DNA of 64,000 nt from NCBI RefSeq assembly GCF_014698045.1, contig NZ_JACJSE010000009.1, positions 1-64,000 of the forward strand, in the 5' to 3' direction. The position numbers and the translations under genes are program-made. The notes under the pieces are model-generated. The model worked only from the letters and a program-made list of their open reading frames with translations. It was not told the origin of the DNA and ran no database searches. Shown here piece by piece: positions 17,521 through 26,552 of the stretch. Source of the DNA: Aulosira sp. FACHB-615. GTDB taxonomy: Bacteria > Cyanobacteriota > Cyanobacteriia > Cyanobacteriales > Nostocaceae. Positions within the stretch are counted from its first letter, which is position 1; every line of letters starts with the position of its first letter.

Positions 17521-18336
17521 TTAACGTTTTGGCTTTGCAGGCTGGGCATTATTATTCCCACTGTTTCCCGAATTTTTGGGTAAAGTCCGAATATATTCTC
17601 TGGATTCTTGAGAAGGCACTAATACCACTTGCTTGAGCCAATCTTCGTTCTTATCTTGTAAAGTCTTGATTACGCCATCTATGTCTATAACCTGAATATC
17701 CGCCTTGGGATATTTTGGTTTGACTTGGTTTAACAAACCTTGAGCATCTTGCTTACTCACAAACAACGGTACGACTTGTTCTTTGTCGTTTGTCAGTTTA
17801 ATGGGTACATAACCTTGATCTGGTGCAAAGCGAACCGCAAAAATCGGCACACTCCGAAACTGTTCGACTTTCTGACCGCTTTGGTTCAATAATTCTAATG
17901 CGCCTTTGACATCCTGATCTACTGGTTTAAAAGCAAATACCAAACGATTAGGTTGATTTTTGGTTTCTTGCAACTGCTGATAAATAATTCCCAACGGTAC
18001 AGCTGTCACCTGGAGATTCTTGACAATTTCTGCCATTTTGGGGTCGTTAGCGTTGGTCGTCCGCAGTTGATTAATAAAAGCCTGCGCCTCTTGACGGCTG
18101 AGATAAACGCCTGTGACTGAACCACCCAGTTTTTTACCATCTTGATTTTCTGGTAAAGGACGACTCAAAGGTAATCCTTTATCATTGGTAATCAGATACA
18201 CTGGTACTGAGTCTAGTTTTTCTTTGATTTGTTGTTCTGACAATGCCAGCACTGGGACATTACCGACAAAAACTGTGCCTAACAGAGTACTCCCGATTAA
18301 ACCCAATGTTGCGCCCCAGCGAACTAATGCTTTCAT
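17521..18336 (-). CDS. Tic22-like periplasmic protein
   Basis: About 271 residues beginning MKALVRWGATLGLIGSTLLG, a signal peptide; a TTG 18 bp upstream is less likely. The mature part shows two related alpha/beta units with LDSVPVYLITNDKGLPL and VEQFRSVPIFAVRFAPDQGY, as in Tic22. In chloroplasts Tic22 works in the intermembrane space during protein import. In Anabaena the homologue is periplasmic and thylakoid-associated and has been linked to outer-membrane biogenesis. The C-terminal tail is basic and Asn-rich. It is followed 3 bp later by prmC. Confidence 0.8.
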   Translation of the reverse strand: MKALVRWGATLGLIGSTLLGTVFVGNVPVLALSEQQIKEKLDSVPVYLITNDKGLPLSRPLPENQDGKKLGGSVTGVYLSRQEAQAFINQLRTTNANDPKMAEIVKNLQVTAVPLGIIYQQLQETKNQPNRLVFAFKPVDQDVKGALELLNQSGQKVEQFRSVPIFAVRFAPDQGYVPIKLTNDKEQVVPLFVSKQDAQGLLNQVKPKYPKADIQVIDIDGVIKTLQDKNEDWLKQVVLVPSQESREYIRTLPKNSGNSGNNNAQPAKPKR

Positions 18337-19132
18337 GACTACTCCTCGCGTCAATGGTTTTTAATTAAAGTCAGACTAATTGGTTGGATTTGCACAGCAC
18401 TAACTTGTTTTAGTTATATAGCAATCCATTGGAGATGTAAAAACGCCATAATGGCTGTTAAATGGTCACAATCAACTCGCAAAATGGGAGATTTCTAAAT
18501 TCTTGAGAACTCCTACGCTATTTTTGTCGCAGTCAATTGTGCTGCAACCTGATTTTTTTATTTGGCTTTGCCTGATTCCTGCACAAGAATTATAGATGCC
18601 TATTATAGACTGCTCTCAAAAAATGAAAACTTTTGCTGACCGTTGAGATGATTAATGCCATTTTATTGTCTTTCTCAAAAACTAGTGACGCGATCGCAAA
18701 ATAATTCGTTCCATTTATTTATTGCCCATATCATTGCTTAAATCAATACCTAGACTTACTCTCGGCTGATTTTACTATTCAAAATATAATTCCTCGACTT
18801 TTGACCAAACCAAAAAAACTAAATTATCGTTTTATGTAGTATCTATAAGACTCATATTTGATTTGGGAAAAAAATCAGTACACCCAGATCAGGCTTCTTT
18901 CCTACTCCCTACTCCCCATTCCCTAATCCCTACCTACACAACTAGATTCAGGAATCAAACCGTATTCCTATACAATCTAATTGTTAAACTTAGTACACAA
19001 TTCAACTGCCACAAAAATTTTCTACTTCAACGATAGTAAATTCTAATGACAACTTAAAAATATAAAGAAATATCCTATCTCTGGATAAATACATAGATAG
19101 GATATTCCCAAATTTAAAGTATTAAACTTCAG
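18337..19132. other. Intergenic region with family A copy 3
   Basis: About 800 bp of AT-rich DNA between the Tic22-like gene and tRNA-Pro. It holds a family A element and isolated HIP1-like GCGATCGC. I see no credible coding sequence. Confidence 0.6.
18844..18972. repeat. Family A element, copy 3
   Basis: The left end TATAAGACTCATATTTGATT and right end AATCAAACCGTATTCCTATA face each other. The interior reads AAAAATCAGTACACCCAGAT, then CAGGCTTCTTTCC and CTACTCCC heptamers. It is the most compact clean copy. Confidence 0.75.
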
Positions 19133-19206
19133 TCGGGATGACAGGATTTGAACCTGCGGCATCCTGCTCCCAAAGCAGGCGCGCTACCAAGCTGCGCTAC
19201 ATCCCG
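19133..19206 (-). tRNA. tRNA-Pro (UGG)
   Basis: The minus strand folds as a complete cloverleaf. The acceptor stem CGGGATG pairs with CATCCCG, the D-arm is AGCGCAGCTTGGTAGCGC, the anticodon arm is CCTGC-TTTGGGA-GCAGG with anticodon TGG, and the T-arm carries GGTTCAAATCC. The CCA end is not encoded. Isolated gene. Confidence 0.95.
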
Positions 19207-19529
19207 GATTTTTTAGTTGGGCGTGACTGACTTTGCCTTTCGCATTACCAGACATTTAACTTAACACACAACCTTTACCATCATAGCAGGCTTAACATCT
19301 ATTTGCCAACCATTCACCTGAATTTATAGTCAAAGGTTATGTATTAAGACACTCTGAAAAAGTGCTATGTGGAAAGTGTTGAGTAAAAATACTAGTCTCT
19401 AAACTCAGCCCTTAGTACAGGTTTGCGGAAATAAGCAGACAATAAGAAATTGCTAAAAGGCTTGTGATATGACTATTTCTTTTGCCTTTTTACTTTTGCT
19501 TTATTGTACTAGCCTCTAGCCACAATATT
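19207..19529. other. Spacer between tRNA-Pro and GNAT gene, with family C copy 2
   Basis: About 320 bp without a gene. Its right half is occupied by the family C repeat. The left half upstream of tRNA-Pro should hold the tRNA promoter. Confidence 0.5.
19412..19512. repeat. Family C repeat element, copy 2 (reverse orientation)
   Basis: The ends are TTAGTAC and GTACTAG. The interior is the reverse complement of the other copies: TTTGCGGAAATAAGCAGAC, AATTGCTAAAAGGCTTGTG and then TTTTGCC/TTTTACT heptamers. Confidence 0.75.
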
Positions 19530-20072
19530 TTAGTGAGGATACCAAAACATTCCCTTAATGCCTTCAGGGTCAGTCATAAAACCCATACCCCTATAGAAAT
19601 CAACTACATGGGGATCAGCAAAGAGAGTCACATTACTGATTTCTTCGCTTCTGAGTTTTTTGAGTACGTATTTCATCAAAGCTTTACCCAGCCCTTTACC
19701 CTGAAAGTCTGGATGAACTACTACATCCCAAATCGTGGCATTAAAAGCATGATCTGAGGTAGCGCGGGCAAAACCAATAAGCCGACGTTGGTTTCCTCGT
19801 ACTTGCCACATCGAGGCGACGAGAAAACTATGCTCTATGGCTTTTTTTACTTTTCGCAAAGGACGACGCGACCAACCAACTGCATCACACAGTTCTTCTA
19901 ATTCATACAAGTCAATATCTCTCTCTGTGCTAAAAACAATGCGTTCCGCGTTTCGCGCCGCATCACTATTAGCACTAGAGTTACCAATTTCCCCTGTATG
20001 TTCTTCAAAGGAAGTTGCTCTATTTGCCGTTACAGATTCAGGAGTACTAAACCAAGTTTTCCAAAAACCCAT
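19530..20072 (-). CDS. GNAT N-acetyltransferase (Ycf52/NSI-like)
   Basis: 180 residues. A non-conserved N-terminal 60 residues is followed by a GNAT domain: DLYELEELCDAVGWSRRPLR, GFARATSDHAFNATIWDVVV, acetyl-CoA loop HPDFQGKGLGKALMKYVL and C-terminal DPHVVDFYRGMGF. This arrangement matches the cyanobacterial/plastid Ycf52-NSI group, whose plant members acetylate protein lysines and N termini in chloroplasts. The substrate here is unproven. It is a paralogue of the gene at 14342. Confidence 0.8.
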   Translation of the reverse strand: MGFWKTWFSTPESVTANRATSFEEHTGEIGNSSANSDAARNAERIVFSTERDIDLYELEELCDAVGWSRRPLRKVKKAIEHSFLVASMWQVRGNQRRLIGFARATSDHAFNATIWDVVVHPDFQGKGLGKALMKYVLKKLRSEEISNVTLFADPHVVDFYRGMGFMTDPEGIKGMFWYPH

Positions 20073-20626
20073 GCCAACGTGGTTCGGGTAGTATAACTGA
20101 ATTGGCTACCACTCTTTTAAAGAGATGATACACGTTTTATCAAGTCAGTGCCATCTTTTACCCTACACCCTGAGTTTTTCAGATTTTGTTGGGATCATTT
20201 AATGGCAACAGCTTTTAATCGCGTGTTTTGTACCAATCATTTTCAACTTTAGCATTTTGTTGTAAAGTCCAGGGAAAATTCCCCAAAAGGCAAAGTTTTG
20301 AGAGTCAATTGTATATATGGCGGTAGTCAGATGTGTTAGGACAATTGGAAAGCTTGAATGCCAGGAATCATCAGACTTTTCCTCCTGACTTCTGCCTTCT
20401 GGAGACACTTGCGTGGGCGGGTTGCCCACGCCAGTCGCTACAACGGAGGGAACCTCCGCAACGCGCTGGCTCGACTTGAGCAAAGTGTCCTCCTCCTGCC
20501 TCCTGTCTTCTGTTATGTGAATATCGGTATTAACTACTGGTTGTTGGGAATAATGTTTATTACTAGCACCCAGTCCCTAGTCCACAGCCCCCAGGTGAAA
20601 ACAGCAAGCGAGTCTTACCCCCAACA
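20073..20626. other. Intergenic region with GC-rich dispersed repeat
   Basis: No gene is visible in this 554 bp. At about 20412-20475 lies a GC-rich segment (TGGGCGGGTTGCCCACGCCA, then TACAACGGAGGGAACCTCCG) with internal palindromes GGGCGGGTTGCCC and GGAGGGAACCTCC, typical of dispersed Nostoc repeats. The divergent promoters of the GNAT gene and the ACT-domain gene must lie here. Confidence 0.55.
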
Positions 20627-21346
20627 ATGGCTTCTGGTTTAAAATCTTCGACACTGGAACTCCTAAAACGCTTTAACCGAGCGTTCCCCCAGTTTTATGA
20701 GCAATTTGTCAGCAGTGAGATTCAACTGCAAAATCTTCGATTAGCTTACCGTCTATATAAAACCAGACGTGCCGTTATCGAGTTGAAGCCGGAAGGTAGT
20801 AAAAGTGCGCTGCATTTTGCCTACCGTAACCAATCCTTTCTCCTCAGTGATATTTTTGGTGTGCTGGCAGCTTATGGCTTGACCATTCACGGTCTGAGTC
20901 TGTACGGTCAAATTCGACCACCAATGTTAGTTTTCATCAAACTTTTAGTCTCTCGCGGTAGCAAAGCTTTGACAGAGAAAACCGCAGAAAATGTCTGTCG
21001 GGCAATTCGAGAGGCTTTAGGAGGGCGCTTTGAAGTCGAAGAAATGCTGGCAGTAGAATTTAATTTAGATGCTGGCTTAGAACAAGTACAGACTGAGTTT
21101 TATGTCGATCCTGTATTTCATCTGCCGGCTTTGGTGATTGAAGCAGATAACCAACCAGGATTGTTTTACAAAGTGATGTACGCTATCTGGCAAGAAGATT
21201 TGCTAGTAGTTAACGCGAATTTGTTGGTTTGGCGAGGACGCACGCGGCTGATTCTCTATTTGTTGGGGCCAAACGAAAGCTTAATTCCTGAATATCTCGG
21301 ACATAAAATTGCCGAAGGAGTCCGACAGCGTTTGTTGGGGAAATAA
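20627..21346 (+). CDS. Protein with two ACT-like domains
   Basis: 239 residues. An N-terminal helical stretch (about 1-45) precedes two regions with the beta-alpha-beta pattern of ACT ligand-binding domains. The first is around 66-135 (SFLLSDIFGVLAAYGLTIHG, LSLYGQIRPPMLVFIKLLV) and the second around 165-238 (ALVIEADNQPGLFYKVMYAI, WQEDLLVVNANLLVW). The second resembles the D-x-P-G-L-x-x-x-I loop of GlnD-type ACT domains, which bind amino acids. There is no catalytic domain, so it may be a small-molecule sensor or partner protein. Family name uncertain. Confidence 0.65.
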   Translation: MASGLKSSTLELLKRFNRAFPQFYEQFVSSEIQLQNLRLAYRLYKTRRAVIELKPEGSKSALHFAYRNQSFLLSDIFGVLAAYGLTIHGLSLYGQIRPPMLVFIKLLVSRGSKALTEKTAENVCRAIREALGGRFEVEEMLAVEFNLDAGLEQVQTEFYVDPVFHLPALVIEADNQPGLFYKVMYAIWQEDLLVVNANLLVWRGRTRLILYLLGPNESLIPEYLGHKIAEGVRQRLLGK

Positions 21347-21350
21347 TTCG

Positions 21351-21454
21351 CTAGTACAAAAAGGCAAAAGGCAAAAGGCAAAAAGAAAAATAACGATAGC
21401 ACAAGCATTTTAGCAATTCCAGATAGTCTGTTTATTTACACCGACCTGTACTAG
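21351..21454. repeat. Family C repeat element, copy 3
   Basis: CTAGTAC and GTACTAG ends around GGCAAAA heptamers, then AGCACAAGCATTTTAGCAAT and TTTATTTACACCGACCTGTA. It starts 4 bp after the stop of the ACT-domain gene. Confidence 0.75.
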
Positions 21455-21544
21455 CCTCCAGTCTCTAGCCCCTAACCCCTCATCCCTCCCTACATTTTCT
21501 GTTCTGTATTTAGTCGTACCCATGCTTGGGGGTACGATATAAAT

Positions 21545-22456
21545 ATGGCAACCATAGAAATCTTAGGCGTTCCACACGCATACGAGTTAACGGCTCCCAC
21601 TGCTTGCCCCCATGCTTTAGTATTTATCCACGGTTGGCTAAATAGTCGTGGGTACTGGCAACCTGTGATTTCCCGTCTGTCCGTAGATTTACAGTGTTTA
21701 TCTTATGATTTACGCGGTTTTGGTGAGTCCCAATCTCACGCTGAAATTGATGTAAATCGTTTACAAAGTACTGTTGGTTTGACATCCCAATTGCTGGATA
21801 GTTCTAATTCCCAATTTGATTCTCTGTATACACCAACTGCTTACGCCCAAGATTTAGCCGCTTTATTACAAGAGCTAAATATTACCAGTGCTTGGTTGAT
21901 TGGGCATTCGTTGGGCGGGACGATCGCACTTTGGGCAGCTGCTTTACTACCTGATGTGGTTCAAGGTGTAATCTGTATCAACGCTGGTGGTGGGATTTAT
22001 CTCAAGGAAGCTTTTGAAAAATTTCGTTCAGCAGGTCAGAGATTTTTACAAGTTCGTCCGCGCTGGCTATCTCAAATCCCTTTGATTGATTTGCTATTTA
22101 CTAGAGACAGTGTAGCCCGCCCTCTAGACCGTTACTGGGCGCGTCAAAGGGTGATAGATTTTGTGGTTGCTGACCCAGAAGCGGCGTTGGGAGCGTTATT
22201 AGATTCCACAACCGAAGAAGAAGTCAATCGCCTACCGCAGTTGGTATCACAATTAAAACAGCCTGTATATTTTTTGGCTGGTGCCGATGATAAGGTCATG
22301 GAACCGAAATATGTTCGCCATTTAGCCAGCTTTCATCGGCTTTTTCAATACTGTGGTGACAATGTGATTGAAATTTCTAATTGTGGACATTTAGCTATGT
22401 TAGAACAACCAGATGCTGTTGCCAGCCATATTCGGGCAATTGTCAGTAATCAGTAG
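21545..22456 (+). CDS. Alpha/beta hydrolase
   Basis: 303 residues. The oxyanion loop VFIHGWLNSRGYW, the nucleophile elbow AWLIGHSLGGTIALW with the catalytic serine, a probable acid in YFLAGADDKVM and the histidine in ISNCGHLAMLEQPD form the complete triad. A cap domain lies between the serine and acid segments. There is no signal peptide. The substrate cannot be inferred. It converges with tsaD, with a tandem-repeat-like spacer of 59 bp between the stops. Confidence 0.85.
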   Translation: MATIEILGVPHAYELTAPTACPHALVFIHGWLNSRGYWQPVISRLSVDLQCLSYDLRGFGESQSHAEIDVNRLQSTVGLTSQLLDSSNSQFDSLYTPTAYAQDLAALLQELNITSAWLIGHSLGGTIALWAAALLPDVVQGVICINAGGGIYLKEAFEKFRSAGQRFLQVRPRWLSQIPLIDLLFTRDSVARPLDRYWARQRVIDFVVADPEAALGALLDSTTEEEVNRLPQLVSQLKQPVYFLAGADDKVMEPKYVRHLASFHRLFQYCGDNVIEISNCGHLAMLEQPDAVASHIRAIVSNQ

Positions 22457-22515
22457 TCAATGGTCAAGAGTTTTGGATAAAGAACAAATGACCAAGGACA
22501 AAGGACAAATAACCA

Positions 22516-23559
22516 TTACACTTCATACAACTTCATCACCTGACCCAGCGATAACCGCGACTCTACACCCAAAGTCAAGGGTGAGATATGACCGCGAGAT
22601 AAATGGTCAGATGCGGCGCAGGCAATCATGGCGGCGTTATCGGTACAAAATTTCAGGGGTGGGAATAAAACACGCAGGTTATGTTGACTGGCGGCGGCTT
22701 GCAAGTGCTGTCTCAAGCCGCTATTTGCTGCTACTCCACCACCTACAGCAATGGTATTGAGTCCATAGTCCAGGGCGCAAGCGATCGCTCTTTTGGTGAG
22801 TGCCTTGGCTACAGTTGCCTGAAAACTGGCTGCTAAGTCTGCCACAGGCACTTGCTCGCCATTTTTGTCAAATTGCTGCACTAACCTGAGTACGGCTGTC
22901 TTTAAGCCACTAAAACTGCCATCATAGCGATGAAAACCGCCACCCGGTAAGGAAACTTTGCCCTCTGGTAAGGCAAAAGCTTGGGAATCGCCCTGCTGTG
23001 CTAACTTGTCAATTACAGGGCCACCTGGATAACCTAGATTTAACAAGCGTGCTACCTTATCAAAGGCTTCCCCTGCCGCATCATCACGGGTTTCACCCAG
23101 GGTTTCGTAGCTACCACAGTCTTTAACATAAATCAAGCTTGTATGTCCGCCTGAAACCAGTAAGCTAAGAAAAGGGGGATCTAAAGTTGGCTCACTCAAG
23201 TAAGTCGCAAAAATGTGGCCTTCGAGGTGATGGACTCCCAAAAATGGTTTATTGTGTACGATCGCTAAAGTTTTGGCAGCAGTTAACCCCACCAATAACG
23301 CTCCCACCAAACCAGGGGCGCAAGTGGCAGCGATGCCATCAATTTTTGACCAGTCTAATTGTGCCTGTTCCAGAGCTTGGGCGATCGCTTGGTTGATCGT
23401 CTCTAAATGCTGGCGTGATGCCACCTCTGGGACAACTCCACCATATTGCTGATGAACTGGAATTTGGGAGGCAATAATACTACTGCGAACTTGACGATTG
23501 TTAACAATTGCGACGGCAGTTTCATCACAACTGGTTTCGATTGCTAAAACGGTTGCCAT
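22516..23559 (-). CDS. tsaD: tRNA N6-adenosine threonylcarbamoyltransferase TsaD
   Basis: 347 residues, full length for the Kae1/TsaD/YgjD family. It transfers the threonylcarbamoyl group from TC-AMP to A37 of tRNA. The sequence starts LAIETSCDETAVAIV and contains the metal-binding HHLEGHIFATYL, LLVSGGHTSLIYV, the FSGLKTAVLRLV helix and AVGGGVAANSGLRQHL. It works with TsaC (15884-16471 here) and with TsaB and TsaE, which are not in the window. Confidence 0.95.
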   Translation of the reverse strand: MATVLAIETSCDETAVAIVNNRQVRSSIIASQIPVHQQYGGVVPEVASRQHLETINQAIAQALEQAQLDWSKIDGIAATCAPGLVGALLVGLTAAKTLAIVHNKPFLGVHHLEGHIFATYLSEPTLDPPFLSLLVSGGHTSLIYVKDCGSYETLGETRDDAAGEAFDKVARLLNLGYPGGPVIDKLAQQGDSQAFALPEGKVSLPGGGFHRYDGSFSGLKTAVLRLVQQFDKNGEQVPVADLAASFQATVAKALTKRAIACALDYGLNTIAVGGGVAANSGLRQHLQAAASQHNLRVLFPPLKFCTDNAAMIACAASDHLSRGHISPLTLGVESRLSLGQVMKLYEV

Positions 23560-23735
23560 CTGAGGGTTCTACAAAATAACGATTTGTTTGAGAAGCTTTA
23601 ACTTTTATTTACTTAAACTTTACTCGGTTCCCAGGCAAGAGTATGATGACTTGCTAGTTAGCCAAATAAAGAATGTACAAGCCGCTTCGTTTTGTACAAA
23701 AAACTTTTTCTTTTGTAATAAAAGGAAACAACTCC

Positions 23736-24230
23736 ATGCGACGATTGTTTGCTTTGATTTTAGCGATTTGTCTTTGGTTCAATTTTGCTCCCCCAGCGAA
23801 AGCTCTAGGGGCTAATCTTACACCCTGCCAAGACAACCCCGCATTTCAAGCACTAGCTAAAAATGCCCGAAATACAACTGCCGATCCCCAATCAGGTCAA
23901 AAGAGATTTGAGCGTTACTCTCAAGCACTCTGTGGCCCTGAAGGCTATCCTCACCTGATTGTTGATGGTCGTCTAGACCGCGCTGGTGACTTTTTGATTC
24001 CCAGCATTCTCTTTCTTTACATTGCTGGCTGGATTGGTTGGGTAGGTCGTGCTTACCTAATCGCAATTAGAAAAGAATCTGACACCGAACAAAAAGAAAT
24101 CCAAATCGATTTGGCTTTGGCACTACCCCTAATTGCCACAGGTTTTGCTTGGCCAGCAGCCGCTTTGAAAGAATTCCTTTCTGGCGAATTAGCTGCTAAA
24201 GATTCTGAGATCCCCGTTTCTCCTCGTTAG
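23736..24230 (+). CDS. psaF: Photosystem I reaction centre subunit III PsaF
   Basis: 164 residues. A cleavable lumen-targeting signal (MRRLFALILAICLWFNFAPP, cleaved near AKA) precedes a lumenal domain with LTPCQDNPAFQALAKNARNT and LCGPEGYPHLIVDGRLDRAG. A membrane helix follows (LIPSILFLYIAGWIGWVGR). PsaF sits on the lumenal/peripheral side of PSI near the plastocyanin or cytochrome c6 docking site. AAAGGA lies about 10 bp before this ATG. A longer frame beginning 63 bp upstream lacks a good site. First gene of psaF-psaJ-psaL. Confidence 0.97.
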   Translation: MRRLFALILAICLWFNFAPPAKALGANLTPCQDNPAFQALAKNARNTTADPQSGQKRFERYSQALCGPEGYPHLIVDGRLDRAGDFLIPSILFLYIAGWIGWVGRAYLIAIRKESDTEQKEIQIDLALALPLIATGFAWPAAALKEFLSGELAAKDSEIPVSPR

Positions 24231-24269
24231 GTTTTGCTTAACTGATTCATTGTTTTGGAGATTAAATAC

Positions 24270-24419
24270 ATGGCTGAAAAAGGCGATCAATCATCCTATT
24301 TGATTAAATTTATTTCCACAGCACCAGTGGCAGCCACCCTCTGGCTGACAATTACAGCAGGCATTTTGATTGAGTTTAACCGCTTTTTCCCAGACCTACT
24401 GTTCCACCCACTGCCATAA
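24270..24419 (+). CDS. psaJ: Photosystem I subunit IX PsaJ
   Basis: 49 residues: MAEKGDQSSYLIKFISTAPV, then the single membrane helix AATLWLTITAGILIEFNRFF and the end PDLLFHPLP, which are diagnostic of PsaJ. TTTGGAG lies about 10 bp before the ATG. It packs against PsaF in the PSI complex. It lies 39 bp after psaF. Confidence 0.97.
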   Translation: MAEKGDQSSYLIKFISTAPVAATLWLTITAGILIEFNRFFPDLLFHPLP

Positions 24420-24476
24420 CCAAAGCATTGGAATTTTAAACTGTTGCTTATGTAATTGAGAGGCGAACATCGAATT

Positions 24477-24995
24477 ATGGCGCAAGCAGTAGACGCATCT
24501 AAAAATTCACCCAGTGATGTGAGAAACAGAGAAGTCGTGTTTCCCGCAGGTGGTGATCCTCAGTTGGGTAATCTCGAAACCCCTGTTAATTCTTCTCCCG
24601 CAGTCAAGTGGTTCATCAATAACCTGCCAGCTTATCGTCTAGGTTTAACTCCTTTCAGACGTGGGCTAGAAGTTGGTATGGCACATGGCTACTGGATATT
24701 TGGCCCCTTCGCTAAATATGGCCCACTGCGTAGTGCAGAAAACGCTAACCTAGCAGGCTTATTAGGTGCGATCGCCCTAGTAATTTTTCTGACAGGTGGC
24801 TTATCTTTATATGCCAATAGCAATCCTCCCAAAGCCCTGAACAGTGTAACTGGCGCTTCAGCCCCAGATGCTTTCCTCTCTAAAGAAGGCTGGAACAACT
24901 TTGCTAGTGCTTTCTTAATTGGTGGCATTGGTGGTGCAGTAGTTGCTTACTTCCTAACTAGCAATATTGCACTCATTCAAGGCTTAATCGGCTAA
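24477..24995 (+). CDS. psaL: Photosystem I subunit XI PsaL
   Basis: 172 residues starting MAQAVDASKNSPSDVRNREV; an in-frame TTG 21 bp upstream is less likely. Conserved PsaL phrases are LPAYRLGLTPFRRGLEVGMA, HGYWIFGPFAKYGPLR, and two to three membrane helices (NLAGLLGAIALVIFLTGG and SAFLIGGIGGAVVAYF). PsaL mediates PSI trimer or tetramer contacts. It lies 57 bp after psaJ, giving a psaF-psaJ-psaL cluster; a repeat and a hairpin follow. Confidence 0.97.
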   Translation: MAQAVDASKNSPSDVRNREVVFPAGGDPQLGNLETPVNSSPAVKWFINNLPAYRLGLTPFRRGLEVGMAHGYWIFGPFAKYGPLRSAENANLAGLLGAIALVIFLTGGLSLYANSNPPKALNSVTGASAPDAFLSKEGWNNFASAFLIGGIGGAVVAYFLTSNIALIQGLIG

Positions 24996-25075
24996 TTGGT
25001 TTTTGGTAATTGGTAATTAGTGATTAGTAATTCTAATTACTGATTACCATTTGCCAAGCTATGCGGGGCTAGGGG

Positions 25076-25193
25076 CTAGTACAAAAAGTCAAAAGTCAAA
25101 AGTCAAAAGTCAAAAGTCAAAAGAAAGAATATTGATACCACAAGCCTTTTAGCAATTCCAGATGTCTGTTTATTTCCGCCGATATATACTAGA
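25076..25193. repeat. Family C repeat element, copy 4
   Basis: CTAGTAC at the left and ATACTAG at the right enclose five GTCAAAA heptamers, then ACCACAAGCCTTTTAGCAAT and TTTATTTCCGCCGATATATA. It has the longest heptamer array of the four copies and occupies the psaL-gmk spacer. Confidence 0.75.
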
Positions 25194-25247
25194 GGCTAGT
25201 TTTTTTAGAAGTTACATTATCAAAAAATGGATATTCATCAAAAAATT

Positions 25248-25277
25248 TTAAGGACACATAGAAATATGTGTCCTTAA
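25248..25277. terminator. Bidirectional terminator between psaL and gmk
   Basis: TTAAGGACACATA and TATGTGTCCTTAA form a perfect 13-bp stem with a 4-base loop. AAAAATTTT flanks the left side, giving a T-run in the minus-strand transcript, and weaker T-rich sequence lies to the right. It fits termination of gmk and possibly psaFJL. Confidence 0.8.
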
Positions 25278-25308
25278 TTATTTGGTGCTAAAAATGCTTG
25301 GTGTGTGA

Positions 25309-25911
25309 TTATTCAAATATCGCGGCTTCGATCGCTGCAAGTGCTGTTTCAAAATCGTCATTGACAATTTGAATATCAAATTCATCAGCAGCCGCGATTT
25401 CCGCCTTGGCGCGGACTAGGCGACGGGAAATCGCTTCTTCAGAGTCTTGTCCACGGCCACGTATCCGTTTTTCTAATTCATCAAAAGAAGGCGGCAAAAT
25501 AAAAATGCTGAGAGCATTAGGAAAGGAAGCGCGAATTTGTCTTGCTCCTTCTAACTCAATTTCCAGCACTACTAACTTACCAGACTGAATTTGATTGACT
25601 ACAGTTTCTCGCGGAGTACCGTAATAATTCCCCGCAAATTCCGCCCACTCTAAAAATTCACCTTGAGCAACCAGTTGTTCAAATTTACTACGGTTAATAA
25701 AGTAATAATTTTTGCCATCAATTTCTCCGGGGCGAGGAGAACGAGTTGTCACGGATACAGAATAATACAGTTGCGGATGACGCTGCAACAGCGATCGCAT
25801 TAAGGTGCCTTTGCCAACTCCACTAGGGCCAGTTAAAACAATTAACTTGCCTGTAGGCGGGCATTCTGTGGTAGTAGCACTAGTCTGGATGGGTAAAACT
25901 TGCATCATCCG
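25309..25911 (-). CDS. gmk: Guanylate kinase
   Basis: About 200 residues from the tandem ATG-ATG (MMQVLPIQTSATTTECPPTG); a TTG lies 24 bp upstream. P-loop LTGPSGVGKGTLMRSL, GMP-binding TTRSPRPGEIDGKNYYFINR, EFLEWAEFAGNYYGT and the lid region RGRGQDSEEAISRRL. It converts GMP and ATP to GDP and ADP. A remA-like gene lies upstream on the same strand; remA-gmk adjacency is conserved in many bacteria. Confidence 0.95.
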   Translation of the reverse strand, partial: RMMQVLPIQTSATTTECPPTGKLIVLTGPSGVGKGTLMRSLLQRHPQLYYSVSVTTRSPRPGEIDGKNYYFINRSKFEQLVAQGEFLEWAEFAGNYYGTPRETVVNQIQSGKLVVLEIELEGARQIRASFPNALSIFILPPSFDELEKRIRGRGQDSEEAISRRLVRAKAEIAAADEFDIQIVNDDFETALAAIEAAIFE

Positions 25912-26075
25912 TTCAACCTGTGAATTAATCAACAATCATGATTTTTGCATTGGAGTTCGTTGTCAGGCTGACCTCGACTCACGAATTTGTAGCACTGGTG
26001 ACAGAAAACCAGTCTAATTCACATAGTACTGCCGATATGGTGCAAACAGAATAGTCGTTTGTCAACTATCCTTGG

Positions 26076-26342
26076 TTAATTATCTACCGTATGGTGATCG
26101 CGGGAAATCACGAATCGGTTTGCTACCGTTTCGGGCTGAATTGCGGAAAGGATGACATGATTAGAATCGGTGATAATTACAGCCCTTGTCCGACGACCAT
26201 AAGTTGCATCAATCAGCTGGTTTTTTTCCCGCGCATCGGTGATAATCCGCTTAATTGGCGCAGATTCTGGACTGACGATCGCAACTACTTTGTTAGCTGA
26301 GACAATGTTGCCGAAACCGATATTTATTAATTGAATGTCCAT
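26076..26342 (-). CDS. RemA-like DNA-binding regulator (DUF370)
   Basis: 88 residues from the ATG giving MDIQLINIGFGNIVSANKVV. The family signature VVAIVSPESAPIKRIITDAR and the following ATYGRRTRAVIITDSNHVIL are clear. In Bacillus, RemA forms ring-shaped oligomers that wrap DNA and activate matrix and osmoprotection genes. Cyanobacterial members are widespread but little studied. A longer frame starting 54 bp upstream is not needed. It lies upstream of gmk on the same strand. Confidence 0.85.
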   Translation of the reverse strand: MDIQLINIGFGNIVSANKVVAIVSPESAPIKRIITDAREKNQLIDATYGRRTRAVIITDSNHVILSAIQPETVANRFVISRDHHTVDN

Positions 26343-26552
26343 AAAATAACTGAGACTAAATGTGGTACGAGAATCCAGTAAGGATTTTATTTCCATGTTA
26401 TCCCTAAAAAACTGGAGTTACAACGCATCACATCTAGCTTTCTTTAGTTTTTAGACAAACTATGCTTTTTTTAGCTGTTTATTTGCGAAATATACTGAAA
26501 ATCCTCCCGTAGGCACATGCGTAATTGTGAGGAAGTAATCTATGGCCGTTGA

